Source of the DNA: Topomyia yanbarensis
Taxonomy: Eukaryota > Arthropoda > Insecta > Diptera > Culicidae
Direction of reading: 5' to 3'
Length of the DNA: 64,000 nucleotides
Assembly: GCF_030247195.1 (NCBI RefSeq)
Contig: NC_080672.1
Span: forward strand, 308,481,115-308,545,114
In this document: positions 23,489 to 33,879 of the stretch, piece by piece
How the letters are laid out: every line of letters begins with the position of its first letter
Numbering within the stretch: the stretch's first letter is position 1
The notes under the pieces: model-generated
Databases searched by the model: none
The model's input: only the letters and a program-made list of their open reading frames with translations
What the model was told of the DNA's origin: nothing
Translations under genes and position numbers: made by a program

Positions 23489-23899
23489 AGTTAAAAACGT
23501 TGGAGTAATATTGGATTCCAAACTGAAATGGTCTGCCGACATTGAGTTCAGAGCCAAGAAGGCCTTCGGGCAGTGCAGATGAACTTTTGGAAACAACTGG
23601 GGTCTCAAACCCAAAAACATCTAATGAATTTATATGACAATTGTTCATCCACTACTGTCATACGGTTGCCTTGTGTAACAGAAGAGGGGAGATAACGGTC
23701 CAGTCAAAGCTAAATTATCTACAAAATCTCATTGCGTTGATGGTGCTTTCATCACAACTCCGACTACTGCCCTTGAGGCCCGTCTAAATATCAAACCATT
23801 ACACATACACCTCAAACAAGAAGCACTATCATGGGCATACAGACTGCAGGTTACTGGGCTTTGAAACAGTAGCCATGTTGATCTTGATGCCATACACGA
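23489..23899 (+). pseudogene. Loa-like RT thumb region
   Basis: Directly after the mariner the plus strand reads VGVILDSKLKWSADIEF, then KKAFGQCR. This is the conserved LGVxLDxKLxW segment downstream of the RT active site in non-LTR elements. The rest, up to the RNase H domain, is recognisable only in short pieces because of frameshifts and stops. Confidence 0.65.
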
Positions 23900-24400
23900 T
23901 TGTGGTCACAAATGGTTACATGGGGTGAAGATATTCTTGCTCCCAGCGATATTACACTCACTTGTAGTTTTCCTTACAGGACATTCCATGTTAAGATTCC
24001 CTCTCGAGAGGAGTGGTTGTCTGGCTTTATGGAAGGACAACAACAAACGCAAGTGATCTGTTACACTGACGGTTCTCTGATGGAGGGACGTGCTGATGCT
24101 GGTGTCTACTGTCGTGAAATGAGATTGGAACAATCTCACTCACTAGGTAGATACTGTACTGTATTCCAAGCAGAAATCTTTGCGATTATGTGCGGGGTGC
24201 AATCGGCCCTTCAACTAAGTTTGTCCGGCAGAGTTATAAACTTCTGCTTCGATAGTCAGGCTGCAATTAAGGTCCTTAGCTCAGACAAATCCCGGTCCAA
24301 GCTAGTGATCGCGTGCCGAACTCCAATTCGAATAACTAAGCATTGTCAACACTATCTACCTTGTCTGGGTGCCCGGACACTGCAGTATTACTGGAAATGA
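23900..24400 (+). pseudogene. Loa-like RNase H domain, first part
   Basis: The frame contains YTDGSLMEGRADAGVYCREM with the first catalytic Asp, VFQAEIFAIMCGV with the Glu and INFCFDSQAAIKVL with the second Asp. These are the DEDD residues of an RNase H that removes the RNA strand during retrotransposition. A single frameshift near 24370 puts the fourth motif into the next frame (24369-24881). It is one of the better preserved parts of the element. Confidence 0.85.
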
Positions 24401-24881
24401 ATGGGCTGACGAATTGGCCAGGGCAGGTTCAGCGATTGACTTCGTTGGTTCTGAGCCCACGCTGCTAATTTCGACAAGTTGGATAAGGGAAAAAATACGG
24501 TCCTGGGCTTCGTCCGAGCACCGCAATTATTGGAGAAATCTACAAACGTGTCGCCAAACAAAGGCGTTTCTAGAACAACCGTGCCCAGTTATTTCGAAAA
24601 ATCTCCTACATTTTTCGAAGCTCCACTGCGGCATACTGACCAGGGCTTTAACCGGCCACTGCAAACTCAATTATCACATGGCAACTATTCAGCGCGCTGA
24701 GTCTTTCTCATGTGATCTTTGTGAATCAGACTACGGAACCTCATATCATCTGATATGCAACTGTCCAGCGGTGGCGCTATTGCGATTTCGAGTCTTCAGC
24801 CACCATGACGAAACCATGTTTGGTCGACTGAAACTCAGAGACATACTAAAGTTTCTTATCCAATGTGGTAAAGAGCCTTAG
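24369..24881 (+). pseudogene. Loa-like RNase H end and C-terminal zinc knuckle
   Basis: The frame opens with PGHCSITGNEWADELAR, the final RNase H motif with its conserved His and Asp. It runs through TRALTGHCKLNYHMA to a C-terminal CDLCESDYGTSYHLICNC (CX2CX8HX4C) and a stop at 24881. Such C-terminal knuckles bind nucleic acid in Loa/I/R1-group proteins. The same segment recurs on the minus strand at 63502-63765. The apparent start Met follows the frameshift and is not a true start. Confidence 0.85.
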
Positions 24882-25101
24882 GCTTATTTGCAGGCAAGTT
24901 GAACTACTTGTGAGTTTAACTTACCTGTTGTTTATTTTTGTTTTGTGCTGTTATTTTCCCACCCATCCAATTCTACTTCCCCACATCTCCTTGTCCTTTT
25001 CTTCCGCTCAGGAAATGATGAAAACACACGGCAAGGCACAAATCCCCGACTACATACGGGGAACGTGCCATTTAAGCCAATATATTCTGATTCCTGATTC
25101 C
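24882..25101 (+). other. Loa-like 3' UTR and terminal short repeat
   Basis: After the stop comes an A-poor UTR ending in a block (GAAATGATGAAAACACACGG, CTACATACGGGGAACGTGCC, then TTCTGATTCCTGATTC) that recurs at 25447-25503, at about 47390-47486 and, inverted, at about 63208-63300. The end is a short TGATTCC-type repeat rather than poly(A), as in several non-LTR clades. Confidence 0.75.
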
Positions 25102-25503
25102 TGGGTGCCCGGATATTCCGGTATTACTGGACATGAATGGGCTGATGAATTGGCCAGAATAGGCACAGCGGTTGACTTCATTGGTCCTGAACCCACCCTG
25201 TCAATTTCGACAAAATGAATAAGTAAAAAAATATGGTCCTGGGCCTCGTCCGAGCACCGCAATTATGGGAGAAACGTGTCGTCAAACAAAGGCGCTTCTA
25301 CAGCAACCGTGCCGTGTGAATTATAAAAATCGTCTACATTTTTCGAGACACCACAGCGGCATGTTGACCAGGCCACTGCAAGTCATTTTCATGTGATCTT
25401 TGTGAATCCGGCTACCGAACCTCATATCATCCGACATGCAACTGCCCCGACTACATACGGGGAACTTACCATTTGAGCCAATATATTCTGATTCCTGATT
25501 CAA
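25102..25503 (+). mobile_element. Second, truncated Loa-like copy in tandem
   Basis: At 25102, exactly at the end of the first 3' repeat, the RNase H motif starts again: WVPGYSGITGHEWADELAR, then GTAVDFIGPEPTLSIS and a stop. A degenerate C-terminal segment follows. At about 25440 it jumps from the knuckle (ATGCAACTGCC) to the UTR block and ends in TTCTGATTCCTGATTC. So this is a 5'-truncated, internally deleted copy abutting the 3' end of the first. Confidence 0.78.
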
Positions 25504-26560
25504 ATTGCGATTTCTTGTCTTTCAGGACGCTATATACCATCTATTTCGACTTATTTTAAGCCGTCGTAACTGCTAAATGATCTAAAAATATCTATTAACA
25601 GTAATAAGAAAACTCCGCAACCTTCTTCTGAAGTGCCCAATTGATCACATACGACTCGAGAAATGAATGATGAATAACTCCATAAATCAAGAAAGAACAT
25701 GAAAATCACAAAGAAAACGATCCATAGTAATTTTTCATCTTTAACGTTAGTTAAAGATAAAATTTTCCATTTTTTGGCATTTCATCGGAGAAATTCTATA
25801 TAATCTAGATTTTCTATTGTCTGTAGTTTTTTTTCTGATTTTTCCATTGTTTCTTATTTTAATTTTCTGCATTGTTTTTTTTTTCTCCATTTCATCCAAG
25901 TTATTATTCTATCTATTTTCTCCATTTCTTCTTATTTTGCATTTTTCTTATATATTTTGCTCTATATTTGCTTTTTTCTATTTTTACCATTTTTGCTATT
26001 TTTTTTTTAAATTTGGCCCATATTTTATATTTATCCCATGTTTTCCAGTTCGTTGAATCTTTATTCATTTTTTATTCATTATTTCATTTTATCTATCGTT
26101 TTATATACTTCTTTTTCATCTGTTTGTTCAATTGATTTCATTAAATTTATTTAATTGATTTCATTAAACTTTTATTTTCTATATTTATTACGCATTCTTT
26201 TTCAAATGTTTCAATCCGTCCTTTATACTTTATAGTTTCTCTTATTGATTATATTTTTCTTGTTTCAATTTTCTACATGTTTTGAATTTTTCTATTCTCC
26301 ATTTATCTGTTTTGAAATTTGTACTTTTCTTTTCCAAGGATTTTTTTTTAATGTTCACCCATTTTTCTTTATTGTTATGTTCCATTAACTTTAGTATTTT
26401 CCTTTTTTATCCATTTAAACTATTTTGAATTTCATATTTTCTCTTTTGTTAATTTTATCGTTTGAATATTTTTCCCATTATTTTTTTTTATTTTTTTGCG
26501 TTTTTTCTACTTTTACTTTATATAAATTTATTTAGAATTACCAAGGGCTATTAAGACCAT
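25504..26560. other. No gene; T-rich low-complexity tract at 25800-26530
   Basis: From about 25800 the plus strand is strongly T-rich with reiterated CATTTTT, TTTTCTAT and ATTTTTTCC phrases. Frames such as FFLIFPLFLILIFCIVFFF are translations of this bias, not membrane proteins. Similar T-rich tracts lie at 27850-28180 and 28480-28980. Confidence 0.7.
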
Positions 26561-27073
26561 GAGGGTATTTCAGACCCCCTGGATTTCTCAGAAAATCGTA
26601 AGAATTTCTGACGGTCATACATATTCGTGGAAGCTCCATTCTGAAACATAAATTTTGACAGCTGAATCTTTTTCAGTAGTTTTTTTAGAAAGGAGATATT
26701 TTTTTTCTGATATCCTCAAAACAAAAAAAAACTTTATAATGGCATAATCGTGATTAAAGCAACAAATAAAAATGAAAAATTAACAGGTAAGTATTTTGGA
26801 AAGCTTGAGGCTCCTATTTTATGCAATGATTTTTTGTTTGGGTGAAAACACAGATTTTTTCAAGACGCTCACTACTTTTGTGCGAAATGAGCGTACGGGA
26901 TTATTCGGACGGCCAATTACATCAACCACCGCTCAGCGGCTTGCGTTGGCGCACACGATTGCCATGCCAGAGCAAAGAAAATACATGATGCGCTGATCGA
27001 CAGTTGCGACTACTCAGATGAATTCGTAAGTAAACATATTTCCATTGAAAAAATTAAAAAATTAGGGCTATTT
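26561..27073. other. No recognised gene
   Basis: Bases 26790-27020 are less AT-rich and contain a 66-codon frame (26796-26996). A donor-like CAGGTAAGT lies at 26785-26793 and another GTAAGT at about 27027. No protein family is recognised, and the frame may be chance. Confidence 0.35.
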
Positions 27074-27840
27074 CGTCGCTGTTGTGCTATCTTATGACAA
27101 ACGCCATTTTGGGGTAAACTAAGTTAGATATGCCACATTACTCGTCTAACGAGTCTCTACAAGATGGCGTTTCCAGAATTTTGAAATTTTACTTGGTTAC
27201 TGAAATATAGCGACAAAAGTGATTAGAAATTGTGAGTTTTTTGCTTCAAATCATTATTTCTTGGGATTGGCTCAAGTTATAATAAAATTTTAGTTGCTTT
27301 TATGTGTAAAAATGTCGTAGAAACACAATGGCATAATAATTTTCAAAAGAAAAATACATGTATTGGGAGAAAAACGCAGTTTTAGATTTAAACTGGAAAT
27401 ATTGCCTATTTGGCAACACTGTAACTAAAAATAACTATTTTTCTAGATTTCCTGACTCATTTCCTTCAAAATGCATCTAACCGATTGTTTATAGACCAAA
27501 TGAAGCCAAAGATATGAATAAAAGTTAATAATTGATGGTTTTTTCTATGGAAAATTTTCCATGCACGGTTTTGACACGCCATACAAATTTTGTCATAAAT
27601 ACACACCTATGACACGTATGAGTGCGACTTTTATTTATATTTTTAGTGAAAACTCGCAACATAGTCAACCGATCTCGTAATATTTGAGAAATTAGTACAG
27701 AATAGGTAGAAGCATCAATTGTCTTCTCTGAATTGTTTCTACCATTTATAAGTTTCATGATTTTCAATCTCAAACTTTAAAAATCGTTTTTCTCGAAATG
27801 TGCAAAATGGCGCTTGTCATCAGATAGCACAACAGCGACG
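27074..27840. mobile_element. TIR element with CGTCGCTGTTGTGC ends
   Basis: CGTCGCTGTTGTGCTATCTT at the left and AGATAGCACAACAGCGACG at the right are inverted repeats. The match goes on through ATGACAAACGCCATTTTG to about 38 bp. The 767-bp interior encodes nothing recognisable. I see no clear target duplication, so the superfamily is undetermined. Confidence 0.75.
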
Positions 27841-29400
27841 AGTTCCGTTTGTTCCTGTTTTATATTTTTTCTTCAATCTATTCCGTCCAATCGTTCCCAT
27901 TTATTTCAATTTTTTTATAAATGCACTGGAATGAGAATTCTTAATTAATTTGTTTAAAAGGATAATTTACCCTTTTTGATTTTTCATGGTTTTTTTATTT
28001 TTAACTATTTATTCCATTCTTGCTCTGTATCATTTCTTCTATTTTGAAACCTTTTCAGCATTTTTCCTTTTCCTTTTTATTTTGTTACCAATTTTTATAC
28101 TACAAAAATTTTGTATTATTGTTACTTCTAAGTCTCATTCAGTTGATTCATTCTGTTCATTTCTATATTTGTTTATTTTTTGAAGCTTTGTCTTTAATTT
28201 TGCCCTTCTCACACAAACCATCAGGTAGTGCCTTAACAAGTATTGGAAATTGAGTAATGCAACTGGCTGGATCTATTCGTTGGAAGGAAATTCTCTGTCA
28301 CTTCGGATTGCGCATAAATGACTTTATTTATGGATCCGTCCCATTTTGGCCCTTCATACAACGTTAATGTGAATGTCGGTTGATAACATAATTTTATCTT
28401 TGCTGTTCAAAGCATCTTCAGCCACCGGAGTATTCCATGCACTGATGGTGACTTTCTATATCACCATCATCATCACCATCTTTGTTTTTAATTTTGTTGT
28501 TGTATTAATTTTTTTTTCCTTTTACCATTTTTCCTGTTTTCGATGCTTATGATATTCCATGTTTTATCTTGCCGTTTACCCGTTTTTTATTATTTTAATT
28601 ATTGTTCAATATTTTTCTATTTCTTTAATTTTCCTTTTCAGTTCTCTTCGTTTAGTTTGATTGTTTCAATTATTCAATCTGTTTTATTTTGTTATTTCTT
28701 CAACTTTTTTACATACTTTCAAACTGGAACTTTTCCATTACTTTAATTTTGTCCATTTTCTGTTGGTTCTTTGCTTTGGACTTTTTTTAAATTTTTGATA
28801 GTAATAACTTTTTGACTATTATTGGTATTTTCCATTTTATCTACTTATAAGTTTTTCCTCGTTTGTTTATTATTTTTTGTCTTTCTATTTATAAATTCTA
28901 CCTCCATTGAATTGTATTTATTATTGTTTTTCTTTTAATTTATTACATTTCTATTTTGCTAGTATTTTTTGCCATTTGTACAAGGTTTTGGCTATGATTT
29001 TTTAAAATATTATATTAAATATTAAAATTTCGCACTCGCAAAAATCATCTGAATCAGTTTTCTCCGAAACCGAAAAAAGTTAGCTACACTATAGAACAAA
29101 TAAGATGTTGTCTTTTCAGAAGCTGGCAATATTGTAGCGCACCGACTTGGCCGAATGCGCTTTTTCTTTAACGAGCTCTAGGTAAAACCAGGTAAAGATC
29201 CAAACAAATCCCTACAATATCGACAGCTGGATAAATATAAATTATTTATTAATTGGCTCCTTTCAAAGCTATTAAACATTTCTCTGACTTTCATTATCAA
29301 AATTTGGCCAACTAAAACTTAAAGAATTTCGTTGCACGATATATAAACAAATCTGGAAAACTTACATCTGCCTAAGTACAGAAAGATACCTCTTTTTTGC
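27841..29400. other. No gene; T-rich tracts and a short ATC repeat
   Basis: T-rich low-complexity sequence occupies about 27850-28180 and 28480-28980. Between them, 28200-28440 is ordinary sequence of unknown origin, and 28458-28480 carries a short (ATC)n run. At 29100-29130 a GAAGCTGGCAATATTGTAGC phrase resembles the repeat at about 180-215. No coding unit is supported. Confidence 0.5.
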
Positions 29401-29559
29401 TATTGACATATGCTCTTCAGTTATAAAAGTGTCGTCCTAGCAGGAGGAGCAACACAGCAAAATTTTGCTCGCATATCGTCTGAATCGGAACTACTTGCAC
29501 GCCGAGTTAGCGAAATCGTTAAAAGTGACCGAATCAACTGTCACATGTATATAATGGAA

Positions 29560-29720
29560 AACGGAAGGGAAAAGTGGTCGATATTTTCAAGCATTTGAGT
29601 CTGTCGAAGTTCAAAGAGAAATATCTGGTTTGGCAGGGTTTATGTACCTGTGGTTTGAAAAAACTTTTTATAGCGGAAAGGGGGTTAAAACCAGGAAATT
29701 TACGAGAAAGAGTGCACAAA
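29560..29720 (+). pseudogene. mariner transposase fragment
   Basis: About 29592-29700 reads LSLSKFKEKYLVWQGLCTCG, then LKKLFIAERGLKPGNL. It aligns with KMSKFASKYLIWQAIC in the mariner at 22291-23486 and corresponds to the middle of the DDE/D domain. The catalytic aspartates on either side are absent. The fragment is on the plus strand and seems to come from a second, related mariner lineage. No TIRs were found near it. Confidence 0.65.
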
Positions 29721-29929
29721 AAACGTGGCCGGCGTCGGCGGTAAAACATGATGATGAGTTATGTTCTACCATAGACCATGCGGTAGACTTGGGTGAAACG
29801 CCCAACTCCTACTCTGCAGAAGGCAAAAAATTCTTCACATTTCCTTTCGATCATGCCCATATGAGCCTGCCTAGTTCTAGTTTTCCGTTCTAAGTTTATA
29901 ACTGATTCGCTCTAGAATACCTATCCGTC

Positions 29930-30652
29930 TTTCAATTTCATTGCTTTCGTTTCTCTTAGTCTCAAATTTGCCGAAAATAGTCAACAAAATCGACACAGCA
30001 ATATATTTTGATTCCGCGAAAGCATTCGGCAAGAACTCCCACAACATTGCTGTTTTGAAATGGCTGCATTCTTACCTCCACGGATTCACTTTTGTTCAAA
30101 TGGGCACCACACGCTCAAGCGCGTTTAAAACGCGAACCGGTGTGCCTCAAGGAAGTCACCGAAGACCATTTATCTTTCTCTTATTTATTAACGTATCAAA
30201 TCTGAAAAATTACTCTACGCTGATGATCTGAAAATCTTTAGTTCAATTGTCTCAGGATTCGACTCTTCTGGGCTCCAAGATGATACAGCTAATATAAGGG
30301 TTTGCTAAACATCATATCGTTTGCTGATCAACTTCGATAAATGTATGGTGATCAGTTTTGGGCGCTCTGCAGCTGTAGAGCGTTGCGAAAATTCTCTTCA
30401 ACTTTGTGTCATCGTAAGGCTGGATTATATCCGCGAGCTAGGAGTTTTATTCGACAGAAAACTTCATTTCACCGACCACATCACTGCCAAAAAGTCGAAG
30501 GTTTTTGCAACATTGGACTTTCTGGGCTGCTTGAGTCTACCACTACCACTAAATCCCGTTATAAGTTAGCAAATTTCAACATTGACGCTATCAATAGTAT
30601 TTAAAGTATTCTTTACGATGCATGCCGAAGCCAAAATAAATTAATAAATAAG
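29930..30652 (+). pseudogene. CR1/Jockey-like reverse transcriptase fragment
   Basis: The frame from 29941 reads DTAIYFDSAKAFGKNSHNIA (motif A, normally DFAKAFDKV), then RTGVPQGSHRRPFIFLLFIN (motif B). After a frameshift, traces of the YADDL motif C follow, with INFDKCMVISFGRS and IRELGVLFDRKLHFTDHI. It lacks endonuclease and fingers. The end has a short AATAAATTAATAAATAAG tail (about 30635-30652) as in 3' ends of such elements. Several catalytic-site changes and frameshifts make it inactive. Confidence 0.75.
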
Positions 30653-31002
30653 CTAAATGCACTGTTGTCCATCCACCTACAATATGTTTTATGCAATTAT
30701 GCAATAATTTACAGTTTTTTCTCATTTTGAATAATACTTTACTTATTACAAACTAACATTTTAGACCTTTTAGCCAATCAGTCTTCTGCTCGGAGCTATA
30801 CCTGGATTTAGGGACTCCTGCCTGGGAACCTGGATTCAGATACTTCAGCCTTTGGGCAGATTTTGTCCGAAGAAAAATTATAGACAGTTTTCAACCTACT
30901 GGTCGATTACAGTCACAAATTAAGCTGAATCGGGTGATATATTCAGCTCAATTACCGACTGGTATAACGACCCAAATTATATAAAAAATTGTTTTTTTTT
31001 GT

Positions 31003-31217
31003 TTCTCGGCTTTTCGGTCTTTAAAATCAGAACGGGTATTCTATACTGCCCGACGTTTTGGACGCTGCTTTTGGCCTTTTTCAAGGGAGATATGTTATCG
31101 TTCTACGTCTATACGTTCATAGAACGATAACATATTTCCCTTGAAAAAGGCCAAAACCAGTGGCCGAAACGTCGGGCAGTATACAATGCCCGTTCTTATT
31201 TGAAAACTGAAAAGCCG
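31003..31217. repeat. Long hairpin with Penelope/hammerhead-like motif
   Basis: CTCGGCTTTTCGG near 31003 and CTGAAAAGCCGAG near 31216 mark arms of about 100 bp; the innermost TTATCGTTCTA / TAGAACGATAA pair encloses a loop of 14 bases. The right arm contains GGCCGAAACGTCGGGCAGTA preceded by CCTTGAAAAAGGCC, an order like the CUGANGA - stem II - GAAA core of hammerhead ribozymes found at Penelope-element ends, with the first box degenerate. The left arm holds an inverted, worse copy. The AATAAAAAAAAC after the right arm and the matching T-run before the left arm suggest that the repeat extends a little further. Confidence 0.7.
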
Positions 31218-32280
31218 AGGAATAAAAAAAACTAAATTAATAAACATTATCCGGTCGTATTTATATACTTCAATATAAAAAAAGCTTTTTAGAGTTTGAC
31301 CACATAATGACTGGATTCGAATGCTAAAGAGAATAGTTGCTTGTAGTGATATTTATAATTCTCAATCACAAAAGAATTGATCAACAACTCAACATCAATA
31401 ACATTTTCGCAACTAACAACTAGCTTGGAGTTCACAAAAAACGACCCAAATCGGCACCGGTGAACCGTGGTTAGAATAAATTCCAAAATGTAGTTACATC
31501 AGCTCATAAAACATTTTAATAGCACTGAATAGCATGTCACAAAAATGATTACCCATTTCCACGAGCATTCGGTTCAAAATCATTGATAACCACAATCACG
31601 ATTCCCAGTTAACCTACATAATTTTTCGACTGTTGGCCCAACAATGGGTGGCGTGTCGCCCATTATGCGCGATGTTCGTGTGTTGTTTGAAGGGTTACAT
31701 AAGAAGTATTGAGAAATCCGACCAAAACCAAACCACCCCTCCCCCCCCACCAAAAAAAACAAAGCAAAAGGGAAATCACTGGCTGCCCAGTACTGCACAC
31801 GTTTCCGCATACAACTTAAATTTTGGAACCATCATAAAACGCACAGCGTACAGGCTAGCAAAACGATTTCACCCACTCCCGCTCCCGTGCTTGTGCCTCT
31901 CCTCCTTCTTCTGTACTGGACAACAATGAAGGGTATTTCCTGTTCCAAAGGAAGCCTAATTTTCGGATATGATGGCGACGAAGTGGGTGGGGTGGAAGGG
32001 TAGCAGACAAATAAATTAGTATAAAGAATAGTTAGGGGTGTTCAGTTTCTCAGTTCCGGCTAATTTTGAAATCTCTCCACATCGCTTTAATATTTTGCTT
32101 AATTTTGAAAAAGAATGGAGAAAAACACATCACTACCACTTCTCGAAAAGTGAGAGTGATATCTTTGTTTTAAACAACTTAGCAGTCGTACAAATTTAAT
32201 TTTTTTGTGTACCGCCAGCCAGTGTGTATATTACCGCTTATTGTTAAGGCAGTAAGTTACTAACGTCGAACTAACTGCCT
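31218..32280. other. No recognised gene
   Basis: Unique-looking sequence. A 98-codon plus frame (31633-31929) and a 76-codon minus frame overlap at 31580-31929; neither has a recognisable motif, and the plus one crosses a C-run followed by an A-run. I call no gene. Confidence 0.4.
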
Positions 32281-32640
32281 CAATTTTCAAACTTACCGCG
32301 GTATAGAGGGTGCCAGAGAGAGACAGCATGGGTGAGGTGAAGCAAACCACCTTCGACCGCCCCGTGGCACCAGTTGGTGTGTATGTGTGTTAACAACGTT
32401 GACGACACGTAACCGATAGCACCAAATAACTACGTCGACCGGCGTGGCGGCGGAATCGCGACCGCACGCGCCCCACCATATTGCGGCTGTCCTACTAACC
32501 CGCTGGCAGTGACACCGTTTTCACTTTCTTCTGACGTAGTGTTTTCGACGGCGCCGGGGCAGAGGCTTTTGGTGCCATAGGTATTGTGTAGCTAGCTACT
32601 AGCACGTGGTTTAGTGACCAGCATAGGATAATGAGAGCAA
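32281..32640. other. GC-rich unique block
   Basis: CG-rich phrases (CGGCGTGGCGGCGGAATCGC, GACGGCGCCGG) in an otherwise AT-rich region, with no repeat partner in the window. A 22-codon frame opens at 32328 (MGEVKQTTFDRPVAP...) but is too short to judge. This could be a promoter or enhancer; there is no direct proof. Confidence 0.35.
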
Positions 32641-33879
32641 GAATCTGCGTTTATGGATACGAATCGAATTTCGATTCGTAGCCTATCAGTAGAATTTGAT
32701 TTTTTTCTCGACGCACAGAGGAATAACTGGGGTCGAATCCTGGCCAAAATTATTTTCTGCTGCTATTGCTGTTATTATTCTTTAATATGAACTAAAAATA
32801 GACAATAACTAGAACAAACTTTGCCGGATTTCGGCGTTTAACATAACTTTTTTTCATTCAAGTTTGGAATAAAATGTTCAAAAACGAATTTTTGAAAAAT
32901 GGTGCAATGCACAGTAACACCACTTTTTTCAGTTAATTTTAGGCTTAAGTTGTACAAGTGGTTGTGTTCAACTACGTTTGTAATAACATTGTCTAATTTA
33001 ATACAGTCATCATCACTAGAAAGCGATATTGCTGGATATATAATGAAAATTATCAAAAAAAAAACCCTTAAAATATCACCATTTTGGATACATGCAAAAA
33101 TTCTTTAACAATTTTTGACATATTCCTAATTTTACCACGTTAGTTCATAGGCTTCCAGGTATATAAAAAAATATAACGAAACTAAAAATCGAGAAAAAAA
33201 TTGATTATTGGCCAGGAATTTTTTCTAGTTACTCCTCTGTTCGACGGGAGAGTTTAAACTAAAACTGTTGTGAATTGAAGCTATAACTAGAAACAGTTTC
33301 CTAACTTGGAAATGGGTGCAAATTGTTAGCAAGAAAAAAGTAAAGTTGTGGGTCACAGTAATGACTCAAAGAGAAACTTCTTATGCAACAAAGTTCAAGC
33401 CTTCGATCCAAAAAAATATCTGATACGCGTCAAAATCATATTAATATGCAAGCTGACTTCGTCTCATCAGTATCTCGCACAGAATTTTCAGTCAAAAATA
33501 ACATCAGTATAACGGACTTCTAACTCAGCTACACTCGCTGTAAAAACACACAGCGCAGTGATCTGCTCCGCCTACCGCTCAACAGGCGACTGAGTTTGTC
33601 CGGCCAAATCCGTTCTTTAAATAGTCGATGATGATAGCGCGCTAGGTACGCTATTCTGTCGTACCTGACTTGGGAAGCGCTATCTTCTGTGTGTAAATGC
33701 GCGATATTTTAACTAGGTTGTAAAATCATTGGGTTTATCTATTGGAATCTATTTTTAGAAGTATTTCGTGGCGATATTGGCAAAACAATTGAAAATTTAT
33801 GGTGAGATGGCTGAATTATATGCGTTTAAAATTGGACTACTTTTCGTTACATACCTTTTTTGTAGAATTTGCAAAGTGC
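32641..33879. other. No recognised gene
   Basis: AT-rich DNA. Short frames at 32838-33108 on both strands and at 33768-33971 show no known motif. Bases 33530-33710 are somewhat more GC-rich and unique. Confidence 0.4.

Larger units (their letters stand above)
19900..25101 (+). mobile_element. Loa-like (RNase H-bearing) non-LTR retrotransposon, decayed
   Basis: In order along the plus strand are remnants of an apurinic-type endonuclease, a linker, a reverse transcriptase, a thumb region, an RNase H domain, a C-terminal zinc knuckle and a 3' UTR ending in a TGATTCC-type short repeat. RNase H plus a C-terminal CCHC is known from the Loa/I/R1 group. The element is broken by frameshifts and by two later insertions: a Harbinger-like MITE at 21080-21847 and a mariner at 22291-23486. 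Taking each out restores a continuous peptide match to the related copy at 46018. The 5' end and ORF1 are missing. Confidence 0.85.

Noticed and set aside
25817..26135. Phe/Ile-rich frames resembling membrane proteins
   Set aside because: They reflect a T-rich low-complexity tract.
26785..27030. Exon-like segment between two GTAAGT sites
   Set aside because: No acceptor, protein match or conservation can be shown from sequence alone.
32328..32393. 22-codon frame MGEVKQTTFDRPVAP...
   Set aside because: Too short to separate from chance in a GC-rich block.
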